Source: Pelomonas dachongensis
Lineage (GTDB): Bacteria > Pseudomonadota > Gammaproteobacteria > Burkholderiales > Burkholderiaceae_C
Direction of reading: 5' to 3'
DNA: 64,000 nt
NCBI RefSeq assembly: GCF_043555865.1
Contig: NZ_JBIGHY010000004.1
Coordinates: 442,674 to 506,673, forward strand
A model generated the notes under the pieces. The model did no database searches and was not told the origin of the DNA. It saw only the letters and a program-made list of their open reading frames with translations. The translations under genes were made by a program, and so were the position numbers. Below are positions 16,981-25,675 of the stretch, in pieces. The stretch's first letter is position 1, and the number at the start of each line of letters is the position of its first letter.

Positions 16981-19467
16981 ATGCACCCGAACCCATGGCC
17001 CCGTGGCGCATCGCGCCAGCATGTCAGGCTCGTGCCCACTGGCGTGGCGCTGGCCTGCGCTCTGTTGACGGGCGGCACTGCCCTCGCGCAGACCGCACCC
17101 ACTGAGCCCGCGGCTGGCGCAGAGGCGTCGACGAACGCGCTGCCCACCGTCACCGTGACGGCGCGCAAGCGCAGCGAGAAGATGCTGGAAGTGCCGATGT
17201 CCATCCAGTCGTTCTCCGACAAGGACCTGCGCGCCAGCGGCACTACCGACATCAAGGACCTCACCACCCAGTCCGGCTTCAACTTCACCTCGGCCCAGGG
17301 CTCCGGCGCACAGGGCCGCGCCTTTGGCGTGACGACCTTCCGCGGGCTGCAGGGCGAGTTGAACTTCCCCTGGGAGAACTCCGGTGGCGTCTTCATCGAC
17401 GGCATCTTCATCTCCGGCGGCGTCTCCAGCATCGGCATGAACGACGTGGCGCGCGTGGAAGTGCTCAAGGGCCCGCAGAACGCCTTCTTCGGCCGCAGCA
17501 CCTTCGGCGGCGCGGTGAACTTCATCACCAAGCAGCCGGCCGGTGAGCTGCGCGGCACGATCAACGCGTCGTTGAGCCAGCGTGGCTCCAACGATGTGGA
17601 TGTGACCATCGAGGGGCCGCTGCTCACCGATGTGCTGAACGGCCGCCTGTCCTTCGGCTCCCGCCACAAGGCCGCGCTATACCGCGCCACCGACGGCGGC
17701 GACCTGGGCGCCGAGAACACCAAGTTCATCGCCGGCACGCTGCACTTCTCGCCCACCGACGACCTGTGGCTGCGGCTGCGCGGCCACTACCAGAAGGACG
17801 AGGACTCCACGCCCGCCTCGGCCTTCATCCGCGCCGCCGGCAACACCAGCTGCACTGGCGCCACCTACACCGGCATCGGGCGCGATGGCAGCCCGGTGCA
17901 GTACACGCCGGGCACCGCCTACTTCTGCGGCAGCCTGCCAACGTTCGAGGACGTGGGCAGCGGCGTCATCAATGCCAACACGGCCATCCCGGCCGGCGCC
18001 TACGACGCCTTCGTCAACAACAGCCTGGCCGATCCCTTCCTGGCCAAGACGCCGCTGCTGGACCACGCCGGCATGGCGCGCGAAATCAAGCGCGCCTCGC
18101 TGCAGGCCGGCTATTCGCTGCCCCTGGGCATGGAGGCCGCCTTCAACGTCGGCTACAACCAGGCCAACTCGGCCAGTATCTTCGACCTGGACCGCACCCG
18201 GACCCAGGCTTTCTACGCGCTGCAGACCAACGTCACGCGCGACCTCACCGCCGACGCGCGGCTGTCCACCAACCCCAAGGCGGCGCTGCGCGGCGTGGTG
18301 GGCGTCAGCTACTTCAAGTCCACCTACCAGCTGTCCCAGCTCAACCTGAACTCGGCCTTAGGTGCGACAGCGGCCGTGCGGGACTCGGGCAACTACCTGA
18401 ACCTCGACTCCAAGGTGCCGGCCGTCTACGGCTCGGTGGAGTACGACATCACCCGGCGCATCACCGCCTCGTTCGAGACGCGCCGCCAGCGCGACAAGAT
18501 CGCGGCGACGACCTTCGGCGGCGCGGTCTACTCGAACGCCGTCGACAACTGGCTGCCGCGCACGACCTTGCGTTTCAAGCCCAGCGAGGACTTGTCCTTC
18601 TACGTCAACGTGGCGCGCGGCGTGCAGCCGCTGACGGTGAACACCGGCTACGTGAACGCCTCGCCCGCCGGTCAGGCCTACATGCGCAGCATCTACCCGA
18701 CGCTGGGCGACTTCACGCCGCAGCCCAAGCTCAAGTCGCTGGAGCTGGGCGCCAAGCAGCGCGTGACGGAGTGGCTGCAGTACTCGGCAGCCGTCTACGA
18801 GCAGAAGTGGAAGAACCGCCTGACGTCCAGCGCGATCTTCAACCCGGCGTCCTGCGGCGCGACCACCGGGACGGCCGAATGCCCCTTCACCGCGACGGGT
18901 GCCGGCGTGACCTTCAGCAACGACGCCAGCATCCGCGGCCTGGAGCTGCAGGTGGACGCCCAGCTCGCCAGCCAGTGGACAGCCGGTGCCTACCTGGACC
19001 TGAAGCGCGCCACCTGGGACAAGTACAACTCCGCCGGCCAATCCGTCTACGGCGCCAACCGCGCGCTGGCGCTGACCGGCACGGCCGTCTCCTTCGACGG
19101 CAACACGCTCGGCCGCGTGCCCAAGCTCACGCTGTCGGCCAACACCACCTACCGCTTCGGGTTGAGCGGCGGCTGGAGCAGCTTCCTGCGCGGCGACCTG
19201 ACCCATGTCGGCAAGCAGTGGGAGACGGACTTCAACTTCGCCCAGTCCAAGGCCTACTCGCGGCTGGACGCGCGCTGGGGCTTCGAGAAGGGCAACACCT
19301 CGGTGGAAGTCTTCGTGCGCAACCTCACCGACGACCGCGGCTGGGTCAGCGTGGGCCGCACGGTGGACCTGGGCATCACGCCTCTGGTGAACTTCTCGCA
19401 GCAGGCGCTCATCGCCACCGTGCAGGAGGCGCGCAACGTGGGCGTGCGTCTGCGCTACGGCTTTTGA
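16981..19467 (+). CDS. TonB-dependent outer-membrane receptor (copy 2)
   Basis: An 828-residue transporter: signal peptide ending near ALAQ, TonB-box-like TVTVTARKR, a plug domain with the FRGLQGELNFPWENSGG stretch shared with copy 1, and a beta barrel ending in GVRLRYGF. The ATG at 16981 follows GGAGAAATTCGA. The plug regions of the two copies are nearly superimposable and the barrel loops differ more, as expected after duplication with altered ligand preference. Its promoter blocks and terminator also match those of copy 1, so the duplication probably included the flanks. Confidence 0.94.
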   Translation: MHPNPWPRGASRQHVRLVPTGVALACALLTGGTALAQTAPTEPAAGAEASTNALPTVTVTARKRSEKMLEVPMSIQSFSDKDLRASGTTDIKDLTTQSGFNFTSAQGSGAQGRAFGVTTFRGLQGELNFPWENSGGVFIDGIFISGGVSSIGMNDVARVEVLKGPQNAFFGRSTFGGAVNFITKQPAGELRGTINASLSQRGSNDVDVTIEGPLLTDVLNGRLSFGSRHKAALYRATDGGDLGAENTKFIAGTLHFSPTDDLWLRLRGHYQKDEDSTPASAFIRAAGNTSCTGATYTGIGRDGSPVQYTPGTAYFCGSLPTFEDVGSGVINANTAIPAGAYDAFVNNSLADPFLAKTPLLDHAGMAREIKRASLQAGYSLPLGMEAAFNVGYNQANSASIFDLDRTRTQAFYALQTNVTRDLTADARLSTNPKAALRGVVGVSYFKSTYQLSQLNLNSALGATAAVRDSGNYLNLDSKVPAVYGSVEYDITRRITASFETRRQRDKIAATTFGGAVYSNAVDNWLPRTTLRFKPSEDLSFYVNVARGVQPLTVNTGYVNASPAGQAYMRSIYPTLGDFTPQPKLKSLELGAKQRVTEWLQYSAAVYEQKWKNRLTSSAIFNPASCGATTGTAECPFTATGAGVTFSNDASIRGLELQVDAQLASQWTAGAYLDLKRATWDKYNSAGQSVYGANRALALTGTAVSFDGNTLGRVPKLTLSANTTYRFGLSGGWSSFLRGDLTHVGKQWETDFNFAQSKAYSRLDARWGFEKGNTSVEVFVRNLTDDRGWVSVGRTVDLGITPLVNFSQQALIATVQEARNVGVRLRYGF

Positions 19468-19496
19468 AGCCACGGGGGCCTGCGGGCCCCGGCAAC

Positions 19497-19526
19497 GACA
19501 AAGGCGCTCCGAGGAGCGCCTTTGTC
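19497..19526. terminator. Bidirectional rho-independent terminator
   Basis: 14-bp perfect arms GACAAAGGCGCTCC and complement with a GA loop, between the convergent receptor gene (ends 19467) and the DUF1838 gene (ends 19549). The core is the same as in the terminator at 15566-15603. Confidence 0.85.
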
Positions 19527-19548
19527 ATGGTGCCTGCAGCGGTGCAGC

Positions 19549-20400
19549 TCAGGCGCGGAACACCGCCTCCAGATGGGAGGCGGGGTCGGCCCACCAGCCC
19601 GGCTTGCTGCGGCGTGTCTCGGCCAGCCAGCGGGCGGGCAGCGCGTCCAGCGTCAGGCCGTAGCGGCCGGCGCCATGGGCCATCATGTGCCCCGGCTGCC
19701 CGGCCGGCATCTGCTGCCAGGGGCGCCAGCCGCTGACGTTGGTGAAGGACATGTTGGCCGGCACCTGCCGCGCTGCCGGGTCGCGCAGCGCGGCCAGCGG
19801 TGCGCGCACGGTCACCAGCTCGCTGTAGCGGTAGGGCGCGGCCGGCGCCGGGCGAACCAGCGCGGTGCGCACGCGCTGGTTCGCCACCAGCTCGCCGCCC
19901 AGCTCCTCCATGCTGCTGACGCGGTCCTCCGCCACGGCCCCGGGCGGCAGTGGCTTGACGTGGTGGCGGCTGAGGTCTTCATGCAGCACCAGGCTGGTGG
20001 GGCGTGAGGTGTGCACCAGCACGGGCACGCTCTGGCCCGTGATGGGGTTGCGCCACTGCGTCATCACCTCGCCGCTGTCCGCGTCGGTGTAGTAGGCGTT
20101 CTCGAAGCTGGTGCTCAGCCAGCGGCCGTCGCCCAGCGGGCGCCAGCGCGTGAACGTGACCGCCAGCACGCCGAACATCGGGATCAGCTCGCTGTCGATG
20201 ACGCCGTAGTACTGGCCCGTCAGCGCGGCCACGACGAGGCGGTCGTCGAGCGCGCCGCGCATCAGCAGGTAGTCGCGCAGGCGGCCGGTGGGCGCTGCCG
20301 CCGTAGCGGCGCCGGCCAGCAGCGGCGTGCTGCCGGCGGCCACCGCAGCGGCGCATTGCAGCCAGCGGCGGCGGTCCATCGGTGGATTGTTCAAGGGCAT
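19549..20400 (-). CDS. DUF1838 family exported protein (copy 1)
   Basis: A 283-residue protein with a Tat-like N-terminus (MDRRRWLQCAAAVAAG, ending near AGAATA). Family landmarks are the SFENAYYTDADSGEVMTQWRNPITGQ region and the later FTNVSGWRPWQQMP and HMMAHGAGR. DUF1838 proteins have no known activity but recur in aromatic or terpenoid degradation islands. It is shorter than the second family member at 38821-39789 (322 residues). It is the last gene of the minus-strand operon that starts with LeuC copy 2. Location in the periplasm and action on the exported side of the pathway are inferred. Confidence 0.8.
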   Translation of the reverse strand: MPLNNPPMDRRRWLQCAAAVAAGSTPLLAGAATAAAPTGRLRDYLLMRGALDDRLVVAALTGQYYGVIDSELIPMFGVLAVTFTRWRPLGDGRWLSTSFENAYYTDADSGEVMTQWRNPITGQSVPVLVHTSRPTSLVLHEDLSRHHVKPLPPGAVAEDRVSSMEELGGELVANQRVRTALVRPAPAAPYRYSELVTVRAPLAALRDPAARQVPANMSFTNVSGWRPWQQMPAGQPGHMMAHGAGRYGLTLDALPARWLAETRRSKPGWWADPASHLEAVFRA

Positions 20401-20421
20401 TGAGAACCTCTTCGGCAGGGG

Positions 20422-21591
20422 TTAGCGAAACAGCAGCGGCAGGAACTCGTTCAGGTAGACACGCCAGTTCACCCAGGTGTGGCCGCCGCCGGTTTCGCGG
20501 TAGGTGTAGGCGATGCCGTGCTCATCCAACATGCGGCGCGTCGGCTCGGCCATCGCGAAGAGGAAGTCCTCCTTGCCGAAGGCGTAGAACACGACACTCT
20601 TGGCGGCGGCGCGGCGCTTGAGCGCGTCGGCATGGCGGGCGGTATAGGCGCTGGCGTTGTCGCCCGCCTGCAGGCCGATGCTGAAGACGCCCACGGCGCC
20701 GAACAGGTCCGGGCGCGGCAGGCCGAAGTTCAGCGTGTGCGCACCGCCCATGGACAGCCCCGCCATCGCACGTCGTGCCGTTGTCGGTTCGGTGCGGAAG
20801 CGCCGCTCCACCTCGGGCATCAGGTCCTTGACAAGGTCGTCGCCGAAGTCAGTGTTGTTGAAGCGGTCCACGCCCGGCCGGTCCGGCGTGTGGCCGAAGG
20901 GCATGACTACGATCATCGGTTTCGCCTTGCCGGCGGCGATGAGGTTGTCCAGGATGTGATGGGCCTGGCCGATGGAGGTCCAGCTGTCGTCGCTGTCGCC
21001 CGCGCCATGCACGAGGTAGAGCACCGGGTAGCGCCGATTCGCGTTGCCCTCGTAGCCCGGCGGCGTGTAGACATGGGCGCGGCGTCGCGTGCCCAGCGTG
21101 GACGAGTCGTAGCTCAGCACCGACACCAGCCCCTGCGGCACGCCGGGCTGCAGGCTGTGGAAGGCCGACTCCGGGCCGGGCACCGCCAGCACCGAGCGGG
21201 CGCCGCGGTAGGTCAGCGAGAAGGCCGTGCCCTGCGGGTCGGGCATGTCGACGCCGTCGACGTTGAAGGCATAGCGGTAGGCGCCGCCCGGCAGCGGTTG
21301 TGGCGTCGTCGCGGCCCAGAAGCCTTGCTCGTCCCTGGCCATCGGCAGGCCGGGCGGCTTGCCGTCGAAGCCGGTGGGCACACCGTTGATCTCGGTGCTG
21401 CTGAGCTTCACGGCCGCTGCCGTGGGTGCGCACAGCCGGAAGCTCACGCGCCGGTCGGCCTGCACCGTGACCGAGTCGTAGAACATCACCCACCGCTGGG
21501 CCGAGCTGGCATCGCAAGTTGGGCCGGCCGCCACGGCGGAACTCGCCAGGCCGCAGGCGCCCAGCAGCAGAGAGAAGTTGCGGGTCTTCAT
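20422..21591 (-). CDS. Exported esterase, Fes/esterase-D type (alpha/beta hydrolase)
   Basis: A 389-residue precursor with signal peptide (MKTRNFSLLLGACGLASSAVAA). An N-terminal beta-sandwich of the enterochelin-esterase or CBM48-like type (about 40-150, VSFRLCAPTAAAVKLSS) precedes a catalytic domain with YPVLYLVHGAGDSDDSW, the elbow AGLSMGGAHTLNFG and the His in GGGHTWVNWR. Related enzymes release feruloyl or acetyl groups or split siderophore esters. It lies 14 bp after the isocitrate-lyase-like gene in the same operon. In this island a role in removing ester groups from imported substrate is likely. Confidence 0.9.
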   Translation of the reverse strand: MKTRNFSLLLGACGLASSAVAAGPTCDASSAQRWVMFYDSVTVQADRRVSFRLCAPTAAAVKLSSTEINGVPTGFDGKPPGLPMARDEQGFWAATTPQPLPGGAYRYAFNVDGVDMPDPQGTAFSLTYRGARSVLAVPGPESAFHSLQPGVPQGLVSVLSYDSSTLGTRRRAHVYTPPGYEGNANRRYPVLYLVHGAGDSDDSWTSIGQAHHILDNLIAAGKAKPMIVVMPFGHTPDRPGVDRFNNTDFGDDLVKDLMPEVERRFRTEPTTARRAMAGLSMGGAHTLNFGLPRPDLFGAVGVFSIGLQAGDNASAYTARHADALKRRAAAKSVVFYAFGKEDFLFAMAEPTRRMLDEHGIAYTYRETGGGHTWVNWRVYLNEFLPLLFR

Positions 21592-21605
21592 GAACGGCTC
21601 TCCCT

Positions 21606-22469
21606 TCAGCGGGCCCACTTCTTCTCGAAGTCCCACACCTCCTGGAAGCCGATCAGCTTGCAGAACTCCGTGAAGTCGAACATGGGCAGATCGGGCGACT
21701 GGCTCAGGCCGTGGTCCTTGAGTTGGCGCAGCGCCGTCTCCATCGCGGCGGCGGCCACCAGGCTGGTCATCGACGGGTAGATCGCGAACGCGTAGCCGAT
21801 CTGCTTCAGCGTGGCTGCGGGCAAGATGGGCGTCTTGCCGCCATCGGCCATGTTGGCCATCATCGGCAGGTCGAAGGCCTCGCAGGCGAGGCGCATCTCG
21901 TCCTCGGACTGCGGCGCCTCGAAGAACAGCACGTCGGCGCCGGCCCTGGCATAGGCCTCCAGCCGGCGCATCGCGTCGTCGACGCCGAAGCCGGCACGAG
22001 CGTCGGTGCGGGCGATGATGAGGAAGTTCTTCTTGTCCTCGCGCGTCGCGGCGGCGACCTTGATCTTCTCGACCATGTCCTCCAGCGGCACGCAGCGCTT
22101 GAACGGCGTGTGGCCGCACTTCTTCGGGAACTCCTGGTCCTCGATCTGGATGGCGGTGACGCCGGCCTTCTCGTAGCCGCGCACCGTGTGCGCGACGTTC
22201 AGCAGGCCGCCGTAGCCCGTGTCGCCGTCGGCGATGACGGCAGCGTTGCTGGTCTGCACCAGCGTGGCCATGCGGTCCAGCATCTGCGTGTAGCTGGCGA
22301 TGCCGGCGTCGGGCAGGCCCAGGCTGGAGGCCGTCAGCCAGTAGCCGCTGCCGTAGACGATGGGGAAGCCCACCTTGTTGGCCACGGCGGTGGCGATCAT
22401 GTCCTGCATGCCGGGAACGACGAAGAAGTCGCCGGCATCGAGCATCTGGCGGAAAACGGGATTGGCCAT
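21606..22469 (-). CDS. Isocitrate lyase/PEP mutase family C-C lyase (dimethylmalate- or methylisocitrate-lyase-like)
   Basis: A 287-residue TIM-barrel lyase. Active-site features are VYGSGYW (38-44), the metal-binding ADGDTGYGG (80-88) and the catalytic-loop FPKKCGH (114-120) with Cys118, which marks the lyases rather than PEP mutase. IARTDARAGFGVDDAMRR follows. It should cleave a 2-hydroxy or 3-hydroxy di- or tricarboxylate such as 2,3-dimethylmalate to pyruvate and a second acid. It directly follows LeuC/LeuD copy 2. The same hydratase-plus-lyase pairing (DmdAB with dimethylmalate lyase) is known from anaerobic nicotinate breakdown, which makes a hydrate-then-cleave pair likely. Confidence 0.92.
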   Translation of the reverse strand: MANPVFRQMLDAGDFFVVPGMQDMIATAVANKVGFPIVYGSGYWLTASSLGLPDAGIASYTQMLDRMATLVQTSNAAVIADGDTGYGGLLNVAHTVRGYEKAGVTAIQIEDQEFPKKCGHTPFKRCVPLEDMVEKIKVAAATREDKKNFLIIARTDARAGFGVDDAMRRLEAYARAGADVLFFEAPQSEDEMRLACEAFDLPMMANMADGGKTPILPAATLKQIGYAFAIYPSMTSLVAAAAMETALRQLKDHGLSQSPDLPMFDFTEFCKLIGFQEVWDFEKKWAR

Positions 22470-22495
22470 GTCGGTGGGTTCCTGAGAAAGAGGGG

Positions 22496-23113
22496 TCAGT
22501 CGTTGCCGGCGTAGAGCCAGGGCTGGCGCAGCCGCTGCTGCGCCTCGAAGGCGGTGATCAGCGTGCCGGCGTCCTGGCGGATGCGCTCGATCTCGTCGCG
22601 GCCTTCCAGCAGCGCCTGGCGTGCGCGTTCGGCGATCTCGAAGCGGATGGACTCGCCGCTGGCCAGCGTGATGGTGCTGGCGGCCAGGTCCACCGTCAGC
22701 GGCTGGCCGGCCTCGGCTGCGGCCATCGCGCGGGCATGGTCGTCCGCGCCCAGCCGAATGGGCAGCATGCCGTTGTTCAGGCAGTTGGCCTGGAAGATCT
22801 CGCCGAAGCCCGGCGCGATGATGCAGCGCAGGCCCAGGTCCGCCAGCGCCCACGGCGCCTGCTCGCGGCTGGAGCCGCAGCCGAAGTTGGGGCCGGCCAC
22901 GAGGATCTGCGCGCCGCGCCAGCGCGGGCGGTTCAGCACGAAGTCGGGCCGCTCGCGGCCGGTCTCGTCGAAGCGCTTTTCGTAGAAGGCGTAGGGGCCA
23001 AGGCCGGCCTTCTGCGTCAGCACGAGGAAGCGGCCAGGGAAGATGATGTCGGTGTCGATGTCGGCGTCGGGCATGGGCGCCGCGACGGAGCGCAGGGTGG
23101 TGAAGGCTTGCAT
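22496..23113 (-). CDS. leuD: 3-isopropylmalate dehydratase small subunit homologue (LeuD-like, copy 2)
   Basis: A 205-residue swivel-domain subunit with DADIDTDIIFPGRFL at 16-30 and the motif NFGCGSSREQAPWAL. It is only moderately similar to copy 1. The start overlaps the stop of the LeuC partner (TGATG). With its partner it should hydrate or dehydrate a branched malate-type acid. The adjacent isocitrate-lyase-type gene suggests the product is cleaved at once, so leucine synthesis is unlikely, though a housekeeping role cannot be excluded from sequence alone. Confidence 0.92.
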   Translation of the reverse strand: MQAFTTLRSVAAPMPDADIDTDIIFPGRFLVLTQKAGLGPYAFYEKRFDETGRERPDFVLNRPRWRGAQILVAGPNFGCGSSREQAPWALADLGLRCIIAPGFGEIFQANCLNNGMLPIRLGADDHARAMAAAEAGQPLTVDLAASTITLASGESIRFEIAERARQALLEGRDEIERIRQDAGTLITAFEAQQRLRQPWLYAGND

Positions 23114-24531
23114 CAGGCGGGGTCCAGGCGGCGCGGGTCGGCCAGGTGGCCGGCGATGGCGCTCGCTGCGGCGGTGGCGGGGCTGACGAGGTGGGTGCGC
23201 GCACCCACGCCCTGGCGGCCCTCGAAGTTGCGGTTGCTGGTGCTGGCGCAGCGCTCGCCGGGCAGCAGCCGGTCGTCGTTCATCGCCACGCACAGCGAGC
23301 AGGCCGGCGCACGCCACTCGAAGCCGGCGGCGGTGAACAGCTTGTCCAGCCCTTCTCCTTCTGCCTGGCGGGCCACGGCGGCCGAGCCCGGCACGACGAT
23401 GGCTTTCACATGCGCGGCCTTGCGGCGGCCGCGCAGCTGCGCGGCGGCGGCACGCAAGTCCTCGATGCGGCTGTTGGTGCAGGAGCCGATGAAGACATGG
23501 TCCAGCGCCACGTCCTGCAGCGCGGTGCCGGGGCGCAGGCCCATGTAGTCCAGCGCGCGGGCGATCTTGCGTGCAGAGGCCTCGCTGCCGGCCTGCGCCG
23601 GGTCGGGCACGCGGCCGTCGATGGGCAGCACCTGGTCGGGGCTGGTGCCCCAGGTCACCTGTGGGGCCAGTGTGGCGGCGTCGATGTCGACGCTGCGATC
23701 GAAGTGGGCGCCGTCGTCGCTGTGCAGCGTGCGCCAGTGGTCCAGCGCCTGCTCCCATTGCGCGCCGCGTGGGGCCATGGGTCGGCCTTCCAGCCAGGCA
23801 TAGGTGCGGTCGTCCGGCGCGATCAGGCCGCTGCGGGCGCCCGCCTCGATGCTCATGTTGCACACCGTCATGCGCTCGGCCATGGACATGGCCTCGATGG
23901 TGCTGCCGCAGAACTCGATGGTGTGGCCCACCGCGCCCGAGGCGCCCAGGCGGCCGATGATGGCCAGCACCACGTCCTTGGCAGCAACGCTCGCCGGCAG
24001 CGCGCCGCTCACGCGCACGCGCAGGTTGCGGGCGCGGCGCTGGCGCAGCGTCTGCGTGGCCAGCACGCATTCCACCTCGCTGGCGCCGATGCCGAATGCC
24101 AGCGCCCCGAAGGCGCCGTGCGTGGAGGTGTGCGAGTCGCCGCAGACCAGCGTGATGCCGGGCAGCGTGAAGCCCTGCTCGGGGCCGATGACGTGCACGA
24201 TGCCGTGGCGGCCGTCGGTCAGCGGGATGTAGCGCACGCCGGCGGCGGTGGTGTTGCGCTCCAGCAGCGCCACCTGCTCGCGGGCCAGCGGGTCGGCGAT
24301 GGGCTGGTCGCGGTGGCGGGTGGGCACGGCATGGTCGGCCACGGCCAGCTGCGTCTGGCGGCGGCGCACCGCCAGGCCGCGGGCGCGCAGGCCCTCGAAG
24401 CTCTGCGGGCTGCTGACCTCGTGCAGCATCTGGCGGTCGATGTAGATCAGCGCCGTCGTATCGCCGTGTTCGTCGCGTTCTTCGCTGATGACATGCGAGG
24501 TCCAGAGCTTGTCGTAGAGGGTCTGTGTCAT
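23113..24531 (-). CDS. leuC: 3-isopropylmalate dehydratase large subunit homologue (LeuC-like, copy 2)
   Basis: A 472-residue aconitase-family subunit. It keeps the standard LeuC motifs: IYIDRQMLHEVSSPQSFEGL, VCGDSHTSTHGAFGALAFG, FIGSCTNSRIEDLRAAA and PACSLCVAMNDD with the three Fe-S cysteines, then STSNRNFEGRQG. It is therefore closer to orthodox LeuC than copy 1. It is the first structural gene after the IclR regulator on the same strand, 91 bp downstream. The operon then runs LeuD, C-C lyase, esterase and DUF1838, a catabolic context. The proposed substrate is an alkylated maleate such as dimethylmaleate. Confidence 0.92.
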   Translation of the reverse strand: MTQTLYDKLWTSHVISEERDEHGDTTALIYIDRQMLHEVSSPQSFEGLRARGLAVRRRQTQLAVADHAVPTRHRDQPIADPLAREQVALLERNTTAAGVRYIPLTDGRHGIVHVIGPEQGFTLPGITLVCGDSHTSTHGAFGALAFGIGASEVECVLATQTLRQRRARNLRVRVSGALPASVAAKDVVLAIIGRLGASGAVGHTIEFCGSTIEAMSMAERMTVCNMSIEAGARSGLIAPDDRTYAWLEGRPMAPRGAQWEQALDHWRTLHSDDGAHFDRSVDIDAATLAPQVTWGTSPDQVLPIDGRVPDPAQAGSEASARKIARALDYMGLRPGTALQDVALDHVFIGSCTNSRIEDLRAAAAQLRGRRKAAHVKAIVVPGSAAVARQAEGEGLDKLFTAAGFEWRAPACSLCVAMNDDRLLPGERCASTSNRNFEGRQGVGARTHLVSPATAAASAIAGHLADPRRLDPA

Positions 24532-24622
24532 GGGGGCGGGCAGCTGCTGGGCATGTACGCAGTTTGCAAGTCACCCGCGTGCGCGCCTTGCCGGGCTGCG
24601 CGGCTGTTCGCCCTGTGGACTC

Positions 24623-25480
24623 TCAGTTCAGTGCCGCCGCCGCATGCGGCGCGCGGGCGAGCCGCTGTGGCAGCGCCGGCGTGTCGGCGGGCACGGCGGT
24701 CATCATCAGGTCGTGCGTCAGTTCCTCGGAGATGGCGGCAGCGGCGGCCTTCAGGTCGTCCGCGTAGCGGCGCACCGCCTCGGCAGTGGGCATGGCCGAG
24801 GCGAAGAACACCAGCGCCAGCGCACCCACCACGCGATCGCCCTCGAAGACCGGCACGCCGATGGACGAGGTCTTGCGCGGCACGGCGGAATGGGGGTTGC
24901 GGTCGCAGGTGGCGTAGCCGTCCGCGCGGATGCGCTGCACCAGCTTGTCGCCCTTGAACATCTCCAGCATGTGGCTGCGCTGCTCCAGCGTCTCCAGGCC
25001 GGCCAGCATGCTGAGGCGGTCGCTGTCCGGCACATGGGCCAGGAAGGCGTGGCCGGACGCGCATTCCAGCAGCGGCAGCGTGTAGCCCGGCTCGTAGTTG
25101 CAGAAGCTCAGCGACGTCTCGCTGTGCGTGGAGTCGCGCACCATCATGCTCTGGCCCACGTGCGTCACCAGCGACACCGGCCACTGCACCTTGCGCGTCA
25201 GCGCCACCATGTGCGGGCGTGCGCGCAGCAGCAGGTTGCCGCTCTCGCGGTAGCCCACCGACAGCGTCTGCACCAGCTGCGTGGCGCGGTAGTGCTTGCG
25301 CGTCGGCTCGCACTCGACGAGGCCTTCGTGCAGCAGCGTCTGGATGATGCGAAAGGTCGTGGGGTAGGGCAGCGCCACCCAGCGCGCGATCTCCATCAGC
25401 GACAGCGAGCCATGCCGGTTGATGCACTGGAGCACCGCGATGCTGCGGCTGACCGCGCGGATGGGAACGCCTCTTTCCAT
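24623..25480 (-). CDS. IclR family transcriptional regulator (copy 1)
   Basis: A 285-residue regulator: winged helix-turn-helix at about 8-70 (SRSIAVLQCINRHGSLSLMEIARW, then PTTFRIIQTLLHEGLV) and an IclR effector domain at about 85-255 (RPHMVALTRKVQWPVSLVTHVG, SSIGVPVFEGDRVVGALALVFF). The ATG complementary to 25478-25480 fits the family. It is divergent from the amidase-permease-esterase operon at 25676, with a PcaU/PobR-like operator between them, and upstream of the LeuC2 operon. It is strikingly similar to the regulator at 52895-53713, so both may sense related ligands. Confidence 0.95.
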   Translation of the reverse strand: MERGVPIRAVSRSIAVLQCINRHGSLSLMEIARWVALPYPTTFRIIQTLLHEGLVECEPTRKHYRATQLVQTLSVGYRESGNLLLRARPHMVALTRKVQWPVSLVTHVGQSMMVRDSTHSETSLSFCNYEPGYTLPLLECASGHAFLAHVPDSDRLSMLAGLETLEQRSHMLEMFKGDKLVQRIRADGYATCDRNPHSAVPRKTSSIGVPVFEGDRVVGALALVFFASAMPTAEAVRRYADDLKAAAAAISEELTHDLMMTAVPADTPALPQRLARAPHAAAALN

Positions 25481-25597
25481 GATGTCCTCGGTTTGCGTTG
25501 GGTGACGCTTCGGGGCTGCGCAGGGCGCGCGGCAGCAAGTCACGAAAACGTAATGTGGATCAGCGTTTTTCGCACTACAGCTGGGTAATCCCCTGCA

Positions 25598-25624
25598 TGT
25601 TCGGATCTGTTCGCCTGCCGAACA
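25598..25624. promoter_or_regulatory. Probable IclR-type operator, three half-sites
   Basis: TGTTCG at 25598-25603 is repeated exactly 10 bp later at 25608-25613, and the second copy forms a palindrome with CGAACA at 25619-25624 (TGTTCG-N5-CGAACA). A direct repeat one helical turn from a palindrome resembles the three-half-site operators of PcaU and PobR, both IclR-family. It lies between the divergent iclR and amidase genes. Confidence 0.7.
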
Positions 25625-25675
25625 CGCCCGCAGCCCACTGCCACCCGGCAGGCGGCGCGCCCTAAATTGCCGGCT

